Assembly: GCA_963682055.1 (NCBI GenBank)
Contig: OY821750.1
Coordinates: 10,666,501-10,730,500, forward strand
Length of the DNA stretch: 64,000 bases
Reading direction: 5' to 3'
Source: Primula veris
Lineage: Eukaryota; Streptophyta; Magnoliopsida; Ericales; Primulaceae
Program-made: the position numbers and the translations under genes
Shown here: positions 9,993 through 22,393 of the stretch, piece by piece
Layout of the letters: the number at the start of each line of letters is the position of its first letter
How positions within the stretch are numbered: the stretch's first letter is position 1
Notes under the pieces: generated by a model
The model's input: the letters and a program-made list of their open reading frames with translations, nothing else
The model's database searches: none
What the model was told of the DNA's origin: nothing

Positions 9993-10929
9993 ATAATGGA
10001 GGTTAAAATATATGGCATACATCCCACATTAAATGCAATAAATAATGTAATACTTAATATTTAACCAATCAAATAATAAGCAATTAATCATCCTTGCAAA
10101 GGGAGCAATTAGGGTTTCAGGCCGCTCCCCCCGAGGAGCTAAAATGCAAGATAATTTAAAAAAGATACAGATAAATCATGCTAATCAATCATATATTACA
10201 AGAGGGAAAGATAACACAAAATCTATGCAGGACGCGAAAAGTAATGTATATCAGTCAAGATAGATCTGATTATGTGTGAGAAGATCACGTCAGTGCCTCC
10301 CCGATCGGGCCAGCACATTCATGGATGCGAAAAGATTGGAGTACAAGGGGAAGAAAACAGACGCCCACAAAGCATATACGAAGAGTGTCACGAATCTCGA
10401 AGAGCTCCACTCGATGACGAGGAGCAGTGGCATAAGCCATTTGGGCTTATGAAGCCATTCGGGCTTATGAAGTCGGTGGAAAGATACAGAAGGATATGAT
10501 TGAGTATATCTCAGTACGACGGTAGCAATACATGAAGATATGAATAATATGTGATTGATACGATCATATCTATCAAGAAATATCTGCTCTAAATTGCCTC
10601 TTCCGCCTATATAAGGAGTTCATAATTCATGAAGAAATGGGATATGAACTCAGACATACACATTAAATATCGGGTACTATTAACCCTACTTACATTCAAT
10701 TCTATATACACTTTTATCAAACCCTGAGAAGTTCACAGCTCCTTACAACTCCGTAAGGCGAATGAGGGTGAATGGTGGTAGAAACACCAAGTTTTGCTTG
10801 ATTTTAGCTGCTTGTGCACAGGTTAAGGAGAACTCACTAAGAACACGGGCCAAGCCCTAGGAAGAACTTTTCTTATTAAGTTTCAAGGTTGGGAACTGAG
10901 ACTCAAGCACTAAACCTGACTTTTAAGGT
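9993..10929. mobile_element. Unclassified insertion in copy A
   Basis: Copy B is continuous across this point (about 29422). The insert is bordered by CATG on both sides. It contains a TATA-like CCTATATAAGGAG (about 10605) and a short direct repeat, GCCATTTGGGCTTATGAA, at about 10436-10474. A 75-codon ORF at 10272-10499 matches nothing I recognise. The TATA followed by a CT-rich stretch is LTR-like, but ends and class remain undetermined. Confidence 0.4.
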
Positions 10930-11249
10930 CATGCATTATCTTAATTGCCTATCACTGTCCGGAATTCATTATTTGGAAGAAACTGTCCTGAGAAGTTCAC
11001 AGCTCCTTACAACTCCGTAAGGCGAATGAGGGTGAATGGTGGTAGAAACACCAAGTTTTGCTTGATTTTAGCTGCTTGTGCACAGGTTAAGGAGAACTCA
11101 CTAAGAACACGGGCCAAGCCCTAGGAAGAACTTTTCTTATTAAGTTTCAAGGTTGTGAATTGAGACTCAACACTAAACCTGACTTTTAAGGTCATGCATT
11201 ATCTTAATTGCCTATCACTGTCCGGAATTCATTATTTGGAAGAAACTGT
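10723..11249 (+). repeat. Two tandem ~264-bp units
   Basis: Unit 1 is about 10723-10986 and unit 2 about 10987-11249. They differ at only a few positions. Each unit spans the right border of the unclassified insertion plus the adjoining intron-derived sequence, so this duplication followed that insertion. Confidence 0.9.
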
Positions 11250-11360
11250 AAAACATGCATTGGCTTAGGTGTTAGTGGTGATCTTCCATGTATTCGAATT
11301 TTCTTTGAGCTAGGGTAAGAAGAATGTATCTAGCTTTAAACAGAATTCACAAATGAAAAA

Positions 11361-12420
11361 AATATATTTTTTTATATAAATTGGTGTATAAACCCACTAT
11401 TTAATCAATAATAAATGGTTGTAACGACCTTATAACAACTTAAATCAATGAAAATTTGGATAAAATAAAAGTTTACAGTGCTAAGAAATAAATAAATAAA
11501 ATCAGACTTTCATCTTTTTTTCTACACACTTCAGAATCTTTTTGTAACTTTTCCAAATACTGTGGCAGCAATTGAGTATCTTTTGTGATTTGAAACTTTT
11601 GTCTTCAATAAACAGAAGACTTTTTCTGATAATTTTGTGACCGTTAATCAAATCAACGCCACTTTATTTGGAATGAAAATCTTGGTTTCACCTTGGTTTT
11701 GGTTTGAACGAAGCTTCAATCTTCACCAAATAGTACAACGAATCAGTATTTTTTGTTGGAAAGAATCCACAAAGCTCTGTGTAGAGCCACAACGCACCTA
11801 AATATCATCTACTGGATCTAACCTTGTAAACTCAACTCATAAGTCAAAAAATTGGAGAGACGAGGAAGATTAGATCTACTTTTTCAGATAAGAGGAGCAC
11901 ACCGTTGGAAAGTGAAAAAAAATAGGATAAGAAAGAAGATCCAAAAAAAATCCGGATTCAAACAATGAACGATGATCCCAGTAACACGTTATAAAGCCTA
12001 GGGGTAGAGGGGTGCCGAAGCACCACCCCTACCTCAAGGCAGGCATCAACTAGGGTTAGGGATAAAGAGAGGTTTGTTTTTTTAGATAGATAGTTCCGTA
12101 TATCTCCAAAAACGAAAAAAAAATATTTTTAAATACTTTGTTAAAAGAAATATAATATTTTTTTCTGAAACGGTTTTTTCAGCTGGGTTTTTTACAAATG
12201 CTTGGTAAGCCCGGAAAGTGTTCCAAGTTGAAAACTACAAATGTTTCAAAATTGATCATTTGATGCAGTGAATGCAAAAGCTATTCTGGACAAAATAAGA
12301 TCAATAAAAAAAAGCATAATAGTAAAAATGTGATAGAAAATAGTAGATTAAATGAACAAGGGGCTTTGTAAAATGATGGTAAAAAGACCTTTCAAAGCAA
12401 TAACTCTATGATTAATATTG
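11361..12420. other. Junction region between duplication copies, no gene seen
   Basis: Homology to copy B ends near 11360 and the B counterpart of the window start lies near 12902. The duplication breakpoint therefore falls in or next to this stretch. It contains a GC-rich imperfect palindrome with a CGAA loop near 12003-12040 and is otherwise AT-rich without a supported ORF. Confidence 0.45.
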
Positions 12421-12593
12421 GGGGAAAGGGATCTAAGGTGAGCGATAATGGACCTGCAAAGATAGAGCATCTAGTAAAAAAACTCAATCATGTTTTTAAA
12501 ACTACTGGGAAAAGCTCACGTAGCAAGGTATTAAGAAAATAAAATCGCAAATATGTTGAACTTGACAACGAAGAGGAAAGATAATTCTATTCT

Positions 12594-13114
12594 ATGAATG
12601 AGAGTGTTTTAATTAATGATGAACCTGGTCTTTTAGAGCCATCTACTCAACCTAAAGTGTTTATTAGTATTGAAAAAAATGATTCTCTAGAGATCTTAGA
12701 AATAAAGGTCAAAACAGTTGAACATGTGTGTGAAGACATTGAGCCAAAAAACAATTTCGAAGAAGGAAATTTAAGAATAATGAAGTTGAATGTGAGGAGT
12801 TCTGTAGCCCAAGAATACATGTTGATGTTCTTTCTATGATAGAAAAAAATGGAAAAAAGACATTGATTCCAAAATCTAACTTGAATGGGGAGTATAGTGG
12901 TTATGCTCTCTCTCTAAATGACAAGGATTTCACACCAAGTCATCTTCATGTTATGAGCCCTTCAAAATATGCAAATAAGGAAAACGTTTCTCCTGATGAG
13001 AGTCAAATAAAGAAAAAAATAGAAGAAAGAAAGAAAAACGAAAAGAAAATAAGAAAAAGAAGAAGTTGGATGAATAAGCTACTAAGATTCATAATAGTAA
13101 CCGAGGCTATGTGA
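12594..13114 (+). pseudogene. Degenerate Lys/Glu-rich gene, copy B
   Basis: Two overlapping open stretches (12594-12839 and 12836-13114) look like one reading broken by a frameshift near 12835. The first is acidic, with EDIEPKNNFEEG-type sequence. The second has the SKYANKENVS motif shared with window start 1-205, then a strongly basic KKKIEERKKNEKK run. In-frame stops lie just upstream (about 12540-12582). I do not recognise the family; it may be the relic of a retroelement ORF. Confidence 0.4.
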
Positions 13115-13685
13115 CATTTAACAACATCTTAGAGGATTTGATGGGTAAGTATAACCTTGACTTTTTTTAATTTATCGAAAACAATATTGGATCATCAAAT
13201 GAGTATGGAACTATTTCGGATTTCGGAGCTAAGAATAGAAATAAAGTTAATTTGGAAGTTCAAAAGCACTCTATGCTCACTAGGGGACATATGGTAGAAA
13301 CCAAATGGTGACTGTTTGTGTAAAATTTCGGTATAACTTGCAGATAAAGCATGTTTTGGTTGGTCGTAGAATATTATTGGGGACGGTTATATCTTGCATT
13401 TGATATTATCATAATTGATTCTTGCCTTACGTGTTTTTTTCTTTCTCATAGAGTAGTTGTTTCTCATTTGAATTATGGTAGGCCCCCCTATGATTCTATA
13501 TTTTTATTTGAGTTTTTAGTGTGTTGTAGAATTTGTTTTTAATTTATCAAATTATAATTTGTTCAAAATAGAAAAATAAATTATTTATTGAAAAACATTA
13601 TATAACCATCCACTTTCTAATCTAACGGTGGTTAAGTTGACTATAACATAAACAGTCAAATAAGATGACTGTTTCAAAGAGACAC
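13115..13685. other. Intergenic filler, not shared with copy A
   Basis: No gene, RNA or clear transposon end seen. It separates the degenerate ORF from the broken peptide gene, replacing the region that holds the promoter in copy A. Confidence 0.4.
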
Positions 13686-13703
13686 TCCAAATACATCGTA
13701 ACA

Positions 13704-13843
13704 ATGGAAGGTAAAATGAGTTATAATTATAAAATGGTTGATGTATGATGCTTTGGGTGATTATGGTAGGATTGGCCAAGGCGGGTGATCCAACATGTTG
13801 TCATCACATCATCGCATGTTGTAACGCTCAAGCCCTCAAATGA
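13704..13843 (+). pseudogene. Broken copy of the Cys-rich peptide gene
   Basis: The first 11 codons are identical to the gene at 2174. A small deletion in the hydrophobic segment then shifts the frame into a TGA. The region encoding the CC-x5-CC motif is still recognisable, with one Pro/Arg pair replaced by His/His. The C-terminal tail and the TATA-bearing promoter are missing. Confidence 0.8.
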
Positions 13844-15397
13844 TATATCCTTTTAATGAATTTAGTAATTTCTTACAGTGTCAATATGTGAGATATATGT
13901 GGATTGCTAGATGCTTATTTTAATTCAGTAATCTTTTGTTCAAATATCTGCATATTTTTCATTTGATCTTATTTTGGTAGCCATTTTTTCTCTCTTTGTT
14001 TATTGATCATAGAAGTATTTTGCATCAATAAAGAAAATTTCTTTTAAGCTATTTATAATTGTAAAGGGGCTAGGAGTGGAACCAAAGTTAATTAATTGCG
14101 GTTGAAAGGGTGAGGATGCAAATTTTACATGCAAAGAAAGTAAAATATTCCTAATAATTATTTTTTTGTTTGATAAAACTCCTTCATTTTTATCCTTAAA
14201 CAGTGAAAATACATATTTCTTTTACGATTTGATATTTTTGGTTACATATTGCTTCTGTAGTCGATAGTCAAATTGGAAAGGAGAGTAATTGTAGTGTGTT
14301 TCTTGATCTGAAGCTAGAAACTTTGTTCGTAGTTATACTTTTCATATAAAAATGGTAATGCATGCTTACATATTAAGCAAGTTGAAATTTTAGCTTAACA
14401 ACTTGGGTCTTGAAAATATAAATCAACTATGAGATCAGCTGTGGCAAGTTTTACAGATTTACTTTTTTATGTTAACACTGAGAGAGAAGTTTTGGATTCA
14501 TAAGCACCAAGTTGATTCTCTAACAATCTTATACATGACACAAAGTTAATTATTTGAGGCTTCGAAGTCGACTCTAGCCTTGGTACGAGTGGCTCGAAAC
14601 GGATTAGAGATTTAAGAGAGATTGATGCCGGATTTTAGGCACAATTTTTCCTAATCTCTATTTTAGTACACTGGTTGCTTTAGATGGGGAGAAGTACCCA
14701 ATACCCACCTATTTACAACTTATTTCCCACAAGGTCACTTTTCATCCCTAACTCTCCCACAAGGTCATTTCATTACAGTTCACTTTATTCACACCAAAAC
14801 AATAATTAACCAAGGCAAAACTTCAAATCATATTTTTCTCTCTAAAAAAAGGCAAAAAAGTATAACTATATATAAAAACTAGGAGAATAAAATTAAAAAT
14901 ATGAAGATCCAAAAACTAAGAAAAGAAACAATGATAATTTGCATTGATAATTTAAAAGAAAGTCGTTCAGATATAAAAAAAAGTTTCAATTAAAAAAATT
15001 GTGACGGGAAGCAACATGAGCGGGAATGGAAAAAAAAACAAAACTCAAAGCCAACGGGAATACATTGTAGGCATGTGTGCGTTCTGGACACATACAAATT
15101 GAATGTGCAAAAAATCTTAAGAAAGTCAAGGATGGTAAGGCAACAATCTCACGATACCTGATATAGAAGCCTTTTTATTACTCGATTGAGCTGGAGCAAA
15201 ACAATGTAAATGAATTTTGATATACTATTTTATGTACAGCTGCAGAATAAATTATAAATGGGTCAGGGGTTGCTCGTATTTTTCTCATGGGGAAATGGTC
15301 TAAAGGCCAAGCCTTACTTGACGTAGGAAGTGGCCGACCTTGCCGTCAACTTTATTCCAATATAATTACGAATATCGAAGAATTAAAATAAACAACT
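13844..15397. other. Copy B intergenic sequence paired with 2447-4277
   Basis: Collinear with copy A apart from lacking the CACTA MITE. It contains a shorter relic of the gag zinc knuckle at about 15037-15150. No intact gene. Confidence 0.6.
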
Positions 15398-15601
15398 TGT
15401 TGTGAGTCATATTAGCTCAGTAAAAATATAGAGACAGAAGTAGAGAGAGAGAGAATAATAGTATTATTGATGAATGAACGTGCCTTATAGAATACCTCTT
15501 AACTCTCTTTATATACTTGAGGGTAGTGTTACAAAACCAACCATGGGCCCCAAGAAAAGCCCATAAATTAAGACCAAATAGTCTAATAATATTCTACAAC
15601 A
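15398..15601 (-). repeat. 3' LTR of the gag-less copia element
   Basis: Left LTR on the + strand, TG...CA bounded in element orientation (ends read TGTTGTGAG and CTACAACA on +). It is adjoined at 15602 by a short purine-rich tract on the minus strand, a decayed polypurine tract. Confidence 0.9.
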
Positions 15602-18600
15602 CTTCCTCTTTGAACGTCTTGAATTTTTCGTCTTCATGCAGTCGATATTCATTCATGGTGCTAAACACATAAAAGCTTAGGACCGGAAAACCAAGTGTGG
15701 GAAAAATCCGGTATCTAGGACAAACTCTGTAGTAGAATGATACAGGCCGAAAATCCATATAACTAACTAACCATAAAACAGTGTGACTCATCAAAAACTT
15801 ACCAGAGCAAACCCAATGGAAAAATCTCTGATCGAATGAAAAAAAAAATGCAACGGTGGTAGTAGTAGGAGATCAACCACAAAACTGGTGCCTCATCAAA
15901 ACCTTGCCAGAGTAAATCGAATGGGAAAAACCTTGCCAAGGAAAAACTAGTGGGAAAAACCTTGGTCTAAGGACAAAAAGTGTACACGAGCATGCGACCG
16001 GATGCTCTCCCTCACTTGCACACGACAGGGTGCGAGAATTTCGACTAAGTAGTAATTAGTGCAATAAGCATTCATCTAGATGCTCTCCTTCACTTGCACA
16101 TGACTGGGTGTAAGGATTTCATATTTCAAGAAATAGTACGAACATTCGTCTGGATACTTCATTTACTTGCACACGACTGGATACAAGAAAATCTAACGTG
16201 GAATAGAACGAGCATTCAACTGAATGCTCTTAAACTTCATATGTGAAGATTTATTTCGGCGAGAAATGCTAAATAGCATAATATAATCATATCTCTATTG
16301 ATCGATAACAGCAAGTTGTCCTCAAATATGACAAGTGCTTCATCTAAATTGTGAGACAGAGCATATGTAATTCAAATATGGCTAATACTAGCTCGAAGCC
16401 ATATACACTATATAGTCGTCTCATAGAGCACGAATAGATCAGCGTGATTCATTTGGAAACTTAACAAGACCTCCAAGATATCGCCTATTCCCAATGGTAA
16501 AAACATAACCATACTAGGAATATCACTTATGCAGGTCTGATAAGTAACCAGCATCGGTATAACCAAAAAAGGGTGACGTTAAGTCGAGTAACAAAGGGGC
16601 AGATACACTCGACAACACAAAAAGAGATAAGCAGGCCCACTTTCAAAATTACCATAAGATAACGGAATATGTCTTTAGTGCAATTTCGGTGGCAGCGTGT
16701 TAGCGCGATGCTGTGTCGAGCTATACCATTCACAGCAGATGAGATGTTCGTCATAACTCATTAGACAAAGTACAATGATGCGCTTATTGTACTTAGATAT
16801 GAACATCATCGTTCAATATCTCTTCATCGTCTCATCAGGGACGGACCGGGTCTATATCAATGTCTAGTAATCGAACGATCATGGTCGTAACACCTTCTAG
16901 GTGTAGTGAATCATGGACTTAGATTCTATACTTACGCGACTCGATCATCAGGCCGAGTCAATACCGTATCTCGAAGGGTATATCCAAAAGTGGATTACGT
17001 AATAAACATGCAAGGGCATAATACTTATCCAAGTATCCCAAGCTGATCAAGTACTCACTTAGGCGGGTATACCACATCTGCTCGGATTATTTCAATCCAT
17101 ACAGTGAACATCTCAGTCAATTGAAAACGTGTTCCGTGGTCAGGAACTACTTGATTCAAGCACATGAAGTCACACAAAGACCTTCATCTACATATCTTTG
17201 TCTAAATCCCCATAGATATAAAACTGTAACCACAATCACATGATGCATACTCAGTTTATGGAAACTACTAAACTGATAAAGTAGGGGACTGTTATAACGT
17301 CCATTACGAGGAAATAAAACATCTCGTGATCAATTTCACGGTGTGAGAAAAACATTGCGCTACTAGACAAGCACTGCTACAGTCTCATTATTCTCATCAC
17401 TCTTCCTTATGAATAACCAAATAAATGAACTCGTTTAACATTAGTGGTGTTAGAGCTACAGCTCCGAACACACTTTTGCTAAGAAGTCTACTTGGATTGC
17501 AAGTTTCCATTAGGACAGTCTATTCTACGTTGACTTTAGGCAACACTACATGGTTTCCTGTCATAATTTGCTCATATTATCAGTCGTCACCGAATATATG
17601 AACAAGTAATCAATGACAGTCATGTTTCGCTTCAATATTGTCTAAGATATCATTATCGACAGATATTTCGAGACTCTCAGGATGAAGAGAAATCATACAT
17701 CTCCTTGATCTTTTATTATATCGTGCGACAAACGAGTTTCAGTTCACCACATCTGGGCTGAACGAATTAAGAATCGGTCAACTTTCTCGTATCTTGGGAA
17801 GGACGAGAGACTGACGGCCGACGGCAGCATCCTTTGCTTGGCGGGTTTGGCCAAAGCAACATGTTACGACATGAACACTATGTCCGACATGGACGTCTAT
17901 CCTTGCAAGTATTTTGCAGCAAGTATAAATGATCTCATGACATCTCATAAAGTCATTAAATGCGTTTGACATTTAGTTAGACTTGAGGGAGTCTATGCAT
18001 CTACTTATCACTAAGTGCAGTTTTGGGGATCAAGACAAGACTAAGTGGGTTATGCCACGTTACTTCACGTCGTTCCTTATCAACGGTAACATGCAAATCT
18101 CCCCCTAACGACGCGGAGAACAGTCTTAGCAATGTCAGTTTCGCATATCATGCGGTAAAGAGATCTATTGCCAAAGTTACTCTATCAAATGATAGGCAGA
18201 TGATTCATAAACGACTTATATCATCTTCAGATGTCCATATTTTGAACGCTATAGTGGCTCAATCAAAATAATAATCAAGCACTCCAAACACGTGTTAATA
18301 TGAAACTTCTGGCTCATAACCAGTAATCGGCTGGTACGCATATTGTGTTTGAGTGTCTATGGACCTCATAACGGACCAATGCAGCAAAATAACATAACCC
18401 CACACGGAAATATAAATCTTGGTGTGCAAGAACAAGAAGTGCGTGCAATCATTTGCAGTCGCATCATCAAATTTTTTGTGAGTCCATTTGGGTCTGAACA
18501 TAATCGACAAAATGTTCAATTTCAATTCCCAAACTCAAGTAATTCAAATCGAAATTTCGATTCTAACTCTTCAACATTATCAAGTTGACTAGAATTTTTA

Positions 18601-20871
18601 GGATAATCCGGATTATGAGCCATCAACTTAATGATAGGGCTAAAAGTTTAGGAAATGCTGCATTTTTGTGGACAACAATAATCATGTGACCATATTGTCG
18701 ATGCATCAACCATAGCCATAAATTTTTAATTGTCCATATTATGGTTGGATAAGTCAACAACAACTCCTTCAATTCTTTATAAGAATTCTATGAGTTCATT
18801 TTGTGATCTTTACATATACTAGTCTTTCAAAGAGAGCATTAGTGGCATGAATTTCGGATTAATCACGAAATATATCCTCAAAGATAATGCAAATGCGATG
18901 CGATTATAAAACAAGCATCGTCTTTTGACCCGGGAATATCTCATCTGGTCAATGTCACAATATCAAAATGCTCTTATCAATCGATGCCAAATGAATGATA
19001 GTACAGACAATCATGTCTTAGCATTTAAGTCCTTTATCAATCGACGACAGGTGAAATGATAAGGCAACTTTAAATGCTTTAAAAAATATGGTAACAACCA
19101 CTTGAAAGACATTTCAACTCCTCTAAAATACGCTTTTGGTCGTATTTAATGAAGGCTATGTAAAAAAAATTCAATTCTTTCATGAGCTATTACAAGAAAA
19201 CATTGTTTTTCTCGAATATTTTATAACTCAACAAGGTACGACATGACCTACAAGAGTATAAGGCATCATATTTGACAAATCAATTTGCTTTTACCAAAGA
19301 TTTCGATTTGGAACGATAGGTCCATAATCATTGTCACAAAGGACTCTTTTAGGCAAGCAGTTGGTGAAATTACATGGTACACTGTTACCCACTATTTCCA
19401 GAAAACCAACTAGCCCACAAGTATTGCCTAAAGTTTCATAATTCAAATTTTAGTCACATTTGTGAAAGGAATTTGCTCAAATTATACTTTAAATTATTTC
19501 GAGAAATTTCGTAAACAAGCAAACCATAATCCAAAAGTATGTCCAAATGAAAAAAATCATAATCCAAATGGAAAAACATAATCCAGATGAGCAAAAAACA
19601 GGGTTTAATGATTTATCATATAAAATGACTGATTTATATGTTTATGGTTTGCAGAAGCACAAATTTTTTTTCGAAACGACAGGTTCGAAAACACTAGTTT
19701 TGCTTTTCAAATGAACTGGTTCTCATTAATCGAACGACAGGTCGATACCGAGACACCAATTCGATGAAACATAGATCACTATATAAACACACTCGGGGAA
19801 ATTATTATTTAGTCAACCCTTTCAGTAGCTCTAATTGAACAAGATCAGGAAAGACGGTTAGGGTGTAGGACACGAATGTCACTTAAAACCCGAACTCATT
19901 AGGATAGAAACTATTCGCCTATATCTTTTCTAGACATCGTATCCAAATAGGTGAGCCTAGTTGGGGAAGGTTCATAATTTTTCTAACTTAAATGTGAAAA
20001 TATATTATTTCACAAATTATCATATTATACACACGTGTACATGACAGTAAATAAATAGTACATGGCCGTGATTAAAAATCTAGTTTGTACCTGCTAGTAT
20101 GATTAACTAACAATATATATAGTGACATGGCAGTACATATTTACTAATAAGGAAATCAAATTAGTATTATCGATCTAGATATACCAATTACACTAGAAAG
20201 ATATAACACAATATTTTTATTATCATGTTGCTATATTTGTAGATTTTATACATGGTAACTAAATCATGCATGTAACTAATATATTTTATTTACCAATTTA
20301 CAATATACACGCAAGTAATCTAATTTCACGCAAGGAAATCAATTCAATTTTATTTACGGTATAAATTGCAAGACCAAACAACCAGAATCCTATTTATGAG
20401 ATATAATCTACTATAAGAGGGCCATTAGGAGTTGTTTTGGTAGAATTCATACATGTATCTTAACATATATCCAATATTACATAAGATTAAGTACATTTTA
20501 CCATAATACCATAGCAACAACAGTAAGTATTTTATGTAGTTCAATGGTTATTCTCCAAACAATCACACACATACATGCGTAGCAATATTTTATGAATATT
20601 AGTTCTGTTCATAACATGTAGTGACGAATTATTATTGCAAAGTCTCATAATCTTATATGGTTACGATTTCACCTTATTTACGCTAACATACTTTTCTACG
20701 ATTAGAGTCATAAATCAATTATGTAGCGTACTCCTGTTATTTTGGGAAGGTCGATAGAACAAACTTCAAAGTTTGGTCGTATGTTTATAGTCCAATATTT
20801 GTACGTTTACGCAAAATATCCAAGCAAATACCCTAATCTCCGCGAACGATAATCCAATCTCCACGAGCATC

Positions 20872-20883
20872 GTGCTGATAACG
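20872..20883 (-). other. Primer-binding site matching a tRNA-Ile anticodon arm
   Basis: On the minus strand, directly after the 5' LTR, lies CGTTATCAGCAC followed by GATGC. This is the reverse complement of GTGCTGATAACG. It corresponds to the anticodon arm of plant tRNA-Ile (anticodon AAU, with A34 read as inosine), not to a tRNA 3' end. The identical 12-mer is found in the 42486 element. Confidence 0.6.
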
Positions 20884-21087
20884 TGTTGTGAGTTATATTA
20901 GCTCAGTATAGTTATAGAGACAGAAGTAGAGAGAGTGAGAATAATAGTATTATTGATGAATGAATGTGTCTGATAGAATACCTCCTAACCCAATTTATAT
21001 AGTAGAGGGTAAGGTTATAAGACCAACCATGAGCCCCAAATAAAGCGCATAAAATAAGGCCCAATAATATAATAATATTATACAAGA
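20884..21087 (-). repeat. 5' LTR of the gag-less copia element
   Basis: Right LTR on the + strand, 204 bp. Its outer terminus has drifted (TACAAGA in place of TACAACA). The target duplication CAACT follows at 21088. Confidence 0.9.
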
Positions 21088-21203
21088 CAACTTAAATTCA
21101 ATAAATAACCCAACAATAATAGCAAATAAACAACCAGTTGTTAATCCGGTATAAGAACCGTCAATTCGTATACGAATGTGTGTATGCTTGTGAAAATTAA
21201 TTG

Positions 21204-22334
21204 TGTTAGGACCAGATTTATGGCCCATAAGCTATTTGTTGTCTATTGGTTTGACCTAAATAATGTTAGTTGAATGTTAAGAATTGAGACAACTTTATGT
21301 TTTCAAGTGAGGTTGCAACCTCAGTTGCAACCACAGTTGCAACCACAGTTGCAACCTGCTGTTCTGCAGGATTCTGTCAAGTTCTGTAATTCTGCATTAC
21401 TATTCTTTAATGATGATTATTTGTTTTAAAGTATGCAGGATATATTCTCATATGTTCTTAAAGATTTAGTTTATGTATATTGAGAATATTAAAGTGATAA
21501 GAAAGATGTTTCCTGAAAGATATAAGGAGATTAGTTTTTAAAGATAGTGTTTACTTTAAACTAGGCAACCTATATCTCTATTCTTATGCAAATCTTTATC
21601 AATTGTTTCAATCTTTGTTCTTTATCAAAATCAGTATGATACGTTTAAGATTGAATGAAATATGGAGTTTATGTTTCATATATATATCTAGAAATATTTT
21701 ATCTCCAAAAAGATACTATCTTATATGTTCCTTATTTAAGGAAAAGATTAACTCCTATTTCCAAGCTAGTTATTTACAGGTAATATCTTATGAAGATTGA
21801 GGTCAATCCTACGCTGAAATATATCGTGATATATGGAAATATTGAAGCCAATCAAAAGAGTCAACAGCAATCATCAAGATCTTGAAGAAAGAAGATTGTT
21901 TTTACTTGTATAAATAGTTGATAACCTAGCTTGTAAAATGTGTGTGTTCTAAACTATAAAGAACTCATTCTTGAGAGAATACACAGTGAGCTTTTAAAAG
22001 AAAACAATGGTGGGATGTCATTGATATTTTGAGTGATAGTTATAAGGTATGAGCAATATAGAGATAGGCAGAAAAACCTAGAGGAAGTCTGAGTGTTTTT
22101 CATTAAGACTTGAATCTTATATTGTAAGCTTTTATAATATCATAATCTGGGTGAGTGCCCCGGAGACGTAGCCTAGTTGGGTGAACTCTGTTGTTAAATG
22201 TGCATGTGATTTAATTCAAGTACATTTAACTTTACAAATTCTGTCCATCATTATACTTAGGTTCCAACCTCAGTTGCAACTGTACTTGGAACCTAGCTGC
22301 ATAACAGCAACTAGAACAGCGGATAGGAATTTCA
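21204..22334 (+). repeat. 5' LTR of the 21204 SIRE-like element
   Basis: 1131 bp. It carries four exact GTTGCAAC copies at 12-bp spacing (21312, 21324, 21336, 21348), where the 3' LTR has three. Another copy lies near the 3' end (22273-22280). Confidence 0.95.
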
Positions 22335-22336
22335 AT

Positions 22337-22348
22337 TGGTATCAGAGC
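22337..22348 (+). other. Primer-binding site, initiator tRNA-Met
   Basis: TGGTATCAGAGC, complementary to the 3' end of plant initiator tRNA-Met, two bases after the 5' LTR. This is the usual site of SIRE/Maximus-type copia elements. Confidence 0.9.
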
Positions 22349-22393
22349 TTCACACCAGACTTTACTTGGTGTGGATCCTGTATTCTGGTAAAG

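Larger units (their letters stand above)
15398..21087 (-). mobile_element. Degenerate Ty1/copia element lacking gag (5690 bp)
   Basis: Two 204-bp LTRs (15398-15601 and 20884-21087) differ at 29 positions by eye (~14%). They are flanked by CAACT (15393-15397 and 21088-21092). The element reads on the minus strand. Its leader, gag-pol spacer and RNase H region match the 42486-49943 element, for example the GYADAGFLSDP-type segment near 16540. The leader is joined directly to the middle of the gag-pol spacer near 19600, so gag is deleted. Integrase and RT/RNase H remnants (about 18300-18525, about 16527-16754) are riddled with stops. It is the oldest dated insertion here. Confidence 0.9.

Noticed and set aside
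10272..10499. 75-codon frame with two HKPFGLMK/KPFGLMK units
   Set aside because: No homology recognised, lies in an unclassified LTR-like insert, and the repeat simply reflects a short tandem duplication.
12003..12040. GC-rich hairpin as a terminator or structured RNA
   Set aside because: Pairing is imperfect and isolated, with no associated transcript features; not enough to call.
21603..21800. 65-codon frame MFQSLFFIKIS..., repeated at 26766-26963
   Set aside because: Occurs once in each LTR of the same element. It is LTR sequence with chance openness, and its duplication reflects the LTR pair, not a gene family.
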